64,000 bases of DNA from Brevipalpus yothersi. Its lineage: Eukaryota; Arthropoda; Arachnida; Trombidiformes; Tenuipalpidae. Under the pieces are notes generated by a model, which worked only from the letters and a program-made list of their open reading frames with translations, was not told where the DNA came from and searched no databases. Position numbers and translations under genes: made by a program. Of this stretch, positions 61,757-64,000 are shown piece by piece. The DNA is taken from positions 24,815-88,814 of the forward strand of contig QZCP01000156.1 of NCBI GenBank assembly GCA_003956705.1. The letters run 5' to 3'. How positions within the stretch are numbered: position 1 is the first letter of the stretch; the number at the start of each line of letters is the position of its first letter.

Positions 61757-62408
61757 TTTTGATCACACTGAATCAAATTTGATTTGATTTAATTTCACAA
61801 GACATACACAAACACACGCACAACAGTTGGCGGGATCAATTAAGTGAGCCTTTTTACTCGCCATTCATTTTTTCAACTTTAAGCGGTTATTTTTCATTGG
61901 CTCTCATTGGCTAATGGGCTTGATTGAAGGAGGAGTTTTTTCACTTGAGATTGTTTTGACTTGAAAATTGTTTTGCGAATGTAAAGCGATGCTGAATTCG
62001 TTCTCGATTTGGCTGATTATTTGAGATGGTTAAAATTAAAGAGTCAACAATCAGTGGTGATAATGTGAATGGTTTGTGCTGTCCATTCTGATTCGATGGT
62101 CACTTGAATCTGATGTGTAACACAATTGATATTCCTCAGCCCGGTTGAGTGTGTGTGTGTTTGTGTACCCATTGCATCAGCATATTATAGCATTTATTAT
62201 TATTTTGTTTTATATACATTTATTTATTGTTAATCAAAACATGGTGGGTATCATGATCTCTCTATGTGTGAGATGTGATTGCTCACATTTCGGATGATTA
62301 TCAGATTGTTAACTTATCAAACTTTCTCTTATCTTTCTCCCTCTGTTTTTGTCTCTCCCTTTTCACTTGAACACACATATATAGTCTTCTCCATCATCTG
62401 GTCAAGAC
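61757..62408. other. 5' region of the SPC25-like and Rabenosyn-5 genes
   Basis: Divergent 5' flanks. An ATG at 62026 opens a 21-codon frame ending LCCPF then TGA at 62089-62091, which resembles the start of the Rabenosyn-5 N-terminal zinc finger (FLCPLC) broken at the second Cys. A possible 3' splice acceptor (TATATAG) lies at about 62379-62385 in frame with the ATG at 62409. Confidence 0.4.
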
Positions 62409-64000
62409 ATGGGTCTTGCTGAAAAGCAAGATGTAAGGAGTTACAATCGTGATGTTGAATCGGCATCATCGTCATCATCATCTCGTCCAGAAAGTTCCAA
62501 GAATAATATATTAATTGGAAAGAAACGTTTTCCTTTCAAGTGGCCTATTGAACTTAAAGTTGGTATTTCACAGCCTGATGAAAGTACTTCATCTGTACGT
62601 ACTGTGTGTGTGCTGTCATTCATTGAGAACAATTGAACTTGACTATTATTCTGATACATGTGAATCACGCCTACATTCATCTCTTTTTCCCACATTTCAT
62701 TCATTTTTTCTCTCTCTTTCCTTTGTTTAACATTTTCTTTCACTTTTTGTAGGAGATCACCGACAGAGAGCCTTTGATTTCACCAAATGTTGATGAATTT
62801 TACAAGATAAATCAAGCTATGGGTCCAAAGAGAAGTCATTGGTCAGCATTTAAAAAGAGAAGAGATGAAAGAATCGAATATTGTGTAATAGAAACGAATA
62901 AGCTACTTGTCAGATTGGATAAATTACTTAAAGAAGCTCCCCAAGGTAACATTTTCTCTTCGTCAATTGTTTGTTTTGATGCTAATATACATTTTTTTTC
63001 TCTTTTGATCATTGAAGATCCGAAGGATCGTAAACTGCATTTGCAGAATATCGTTAATTGGGCAAATGATGAAGATGTTACACTCTGTCCACAATGTGCT
63101 AGAGGCTTCAATTTTTTGTTTCGACGTCACCATTGTAGACTTTGTGGTGGTATTATGTGTGGTTCTTGTTCACAATTTTTAGATCCCAATTATGCAAATG
63201 AATTGGTCAGTCCTGTTGATTTGGAAACTGGCCAGCTCCTAGCTACTTCAACATCATCCTCGGAGGGTAATCTCAAGAGAAGAAGTAGCTTGATGAGCTT
63301 ACCTTCGATTTCATCTTCATTGGTTGATTCTCAAGTTCGAATTTGTAAATATTGTAAAGAATTATTGGATCGACGAAATCAACTAATGCATGACAAGCAT
63401 TCCAAGTCGATGATATGTCAGCTTTATGAAAGATATAGAGAATTCATCTACGAATCAGAAAAGCTAGTCAAACAGTATTACAGAATTCTTGAAACTTTAT
63501 AGTAAGTATAATTTATAACTACCAGTACAAACAGTACACTTGGTAATAATTTTTTTTTCACTTTCTTCAGTAATGGTGAGGCGACCAATATCAAACTTGA
63601 GCATCAACATGGTCAAGAAGTTAGAGCTAAGCTCATGTCATTCGCAGAAAAGATAGATACAATAAGGTGAATATTCATTCCTCAACGTTTTTTAGTTGTT
63701 GAAAAATTTGCTCTAATTTTCCACTTTCTTAGGTAATTCATTAATTAATACTCCTCTCACTCTTTTCCAGTCGTAAAATAGCAAAGTTTGGTTCACAAGG
63801 AGATGCTCCACTAAACAGTGCCCAAATGAGATTACAAAGTCAAGTGAGGACTTCCGCTGTACACTATGTTCACAACAATCTGTCAAGTCTTCCATCACTT
63901 CCGACAGTTGAAGAATTAGAAAACCTGCGTTTAGGAGAATCTAACTCATTCGATTGCTCACAAGTTGATAGTAAATATAATCGCTTCAAACAGTCATTAG
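62409..64000 (+). CDS. RBSN: Rabenosyn-5 (ZFYVE20), FYVE-domain endosomal tether, 3' truncated by window
   Basis: Exons join(62409..62594, 62753..62945, 63018..63501, 63571..63666, 63771..>64000), in frame throughout; the gene runs past the right edge. The chain starts with a Ser-rich linker, then RSHWSAFKKRRDERIEYCVI.TNKLLVRLDKL, matching the helix before the FYVE domain. The FYVE finger follows, with WANDEDV, CPQCARGF.FLFRRHHCRLC and GGIMCGSC (the RHHCR motif binds phosphatidylinositol 3-phosphate), and a long insert with SSLMSLPSISSS. The downstream helix region (YNGEATNIKLEHQHGQEVR...) matches Rabenosyn-5. It acts on early endosomes with Rab5 and VPS45 (family knowledge). The true start is uncertain: the N-terminal C2H2 finger of the family is not in the called exons. 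Confidence 0.88.

Noticed and set aside
1..64000. CRISPR arrays, operons, bacterial mobile elements or ribosome binding sites
   Set aside because: The sequence is eukaryotic nuclear DNA with spliced genes; no direct-repeat/spacer array or transposase frame was seen.

Overview
The window is nuclear DNA from an animal with short GT-AG introns (about 50-100 bp), AT-rich intergenic DNA, many (CT)n/(GA)n microsatellites and a full metazoan housekeeping set. Arthropod-type genes (a hasp/hikaru-genki-like Ig-WAP-sushi protein, expanded S1 serine proteases, small secreted Cys-rich proteins) point to an arthropod. A mite or other chelicerate seems most likely, but that is inference. All exon structures below were read by hand from splice sites and codon phase; every complete model keeps frame across all joins.

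Layout. 1-9 kb: the 5' exons of a minus-strand Ig-domain gene that runs off the left edge, then three tandem minus-strand genes for small six-cysteine secreted proteins of an unrecognised family. 9-16 kb: plus-strand WDR6 (tRNA methylation partner) and a four-exon lysosomal glucosylceramidase. 16-22 kb: three plus-strand S1 serine proteases that lack the usual Cys42-Cys58 disulfide. 22-29 kb: a 12-exon minus-strand secreted protein with Ig, WAP-like and about 13 sushi domains, whose first two exons are paralogous to the gene at the left edge. 29-39 kb: ARID2 (PBAF subunit, apparently without its ARID domain), divergent from TAF8. 39-45 kb: composite tRNA-derived SINE-like repeats around GSKIP and a BTB/C2H2 zinc-finger gene. 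45-50 kb: a four-TM protein, LMAN1/ERGIC-53 and exosome subunit EXOSC1. 50-57 kb: mostly gene-poor, microsatellite-rich DNA with one small type I membrane protein gene. 57-64 kb: ZC4H2, a coiled-coil protein tail-to-tail with a probable SPC25, and a right-edge-truncated Rabenosyn-5.

The housekeeping genes serve unrelated pathways and form no functional unit, apart from the ARID2/TAF8 pair, which may share a promoter region. The lineage-specific part is the left 29 kb, with tandemly expanded secreted proteins: the six-Cys family, the modified proteases and the Ig/sushi paralogs.
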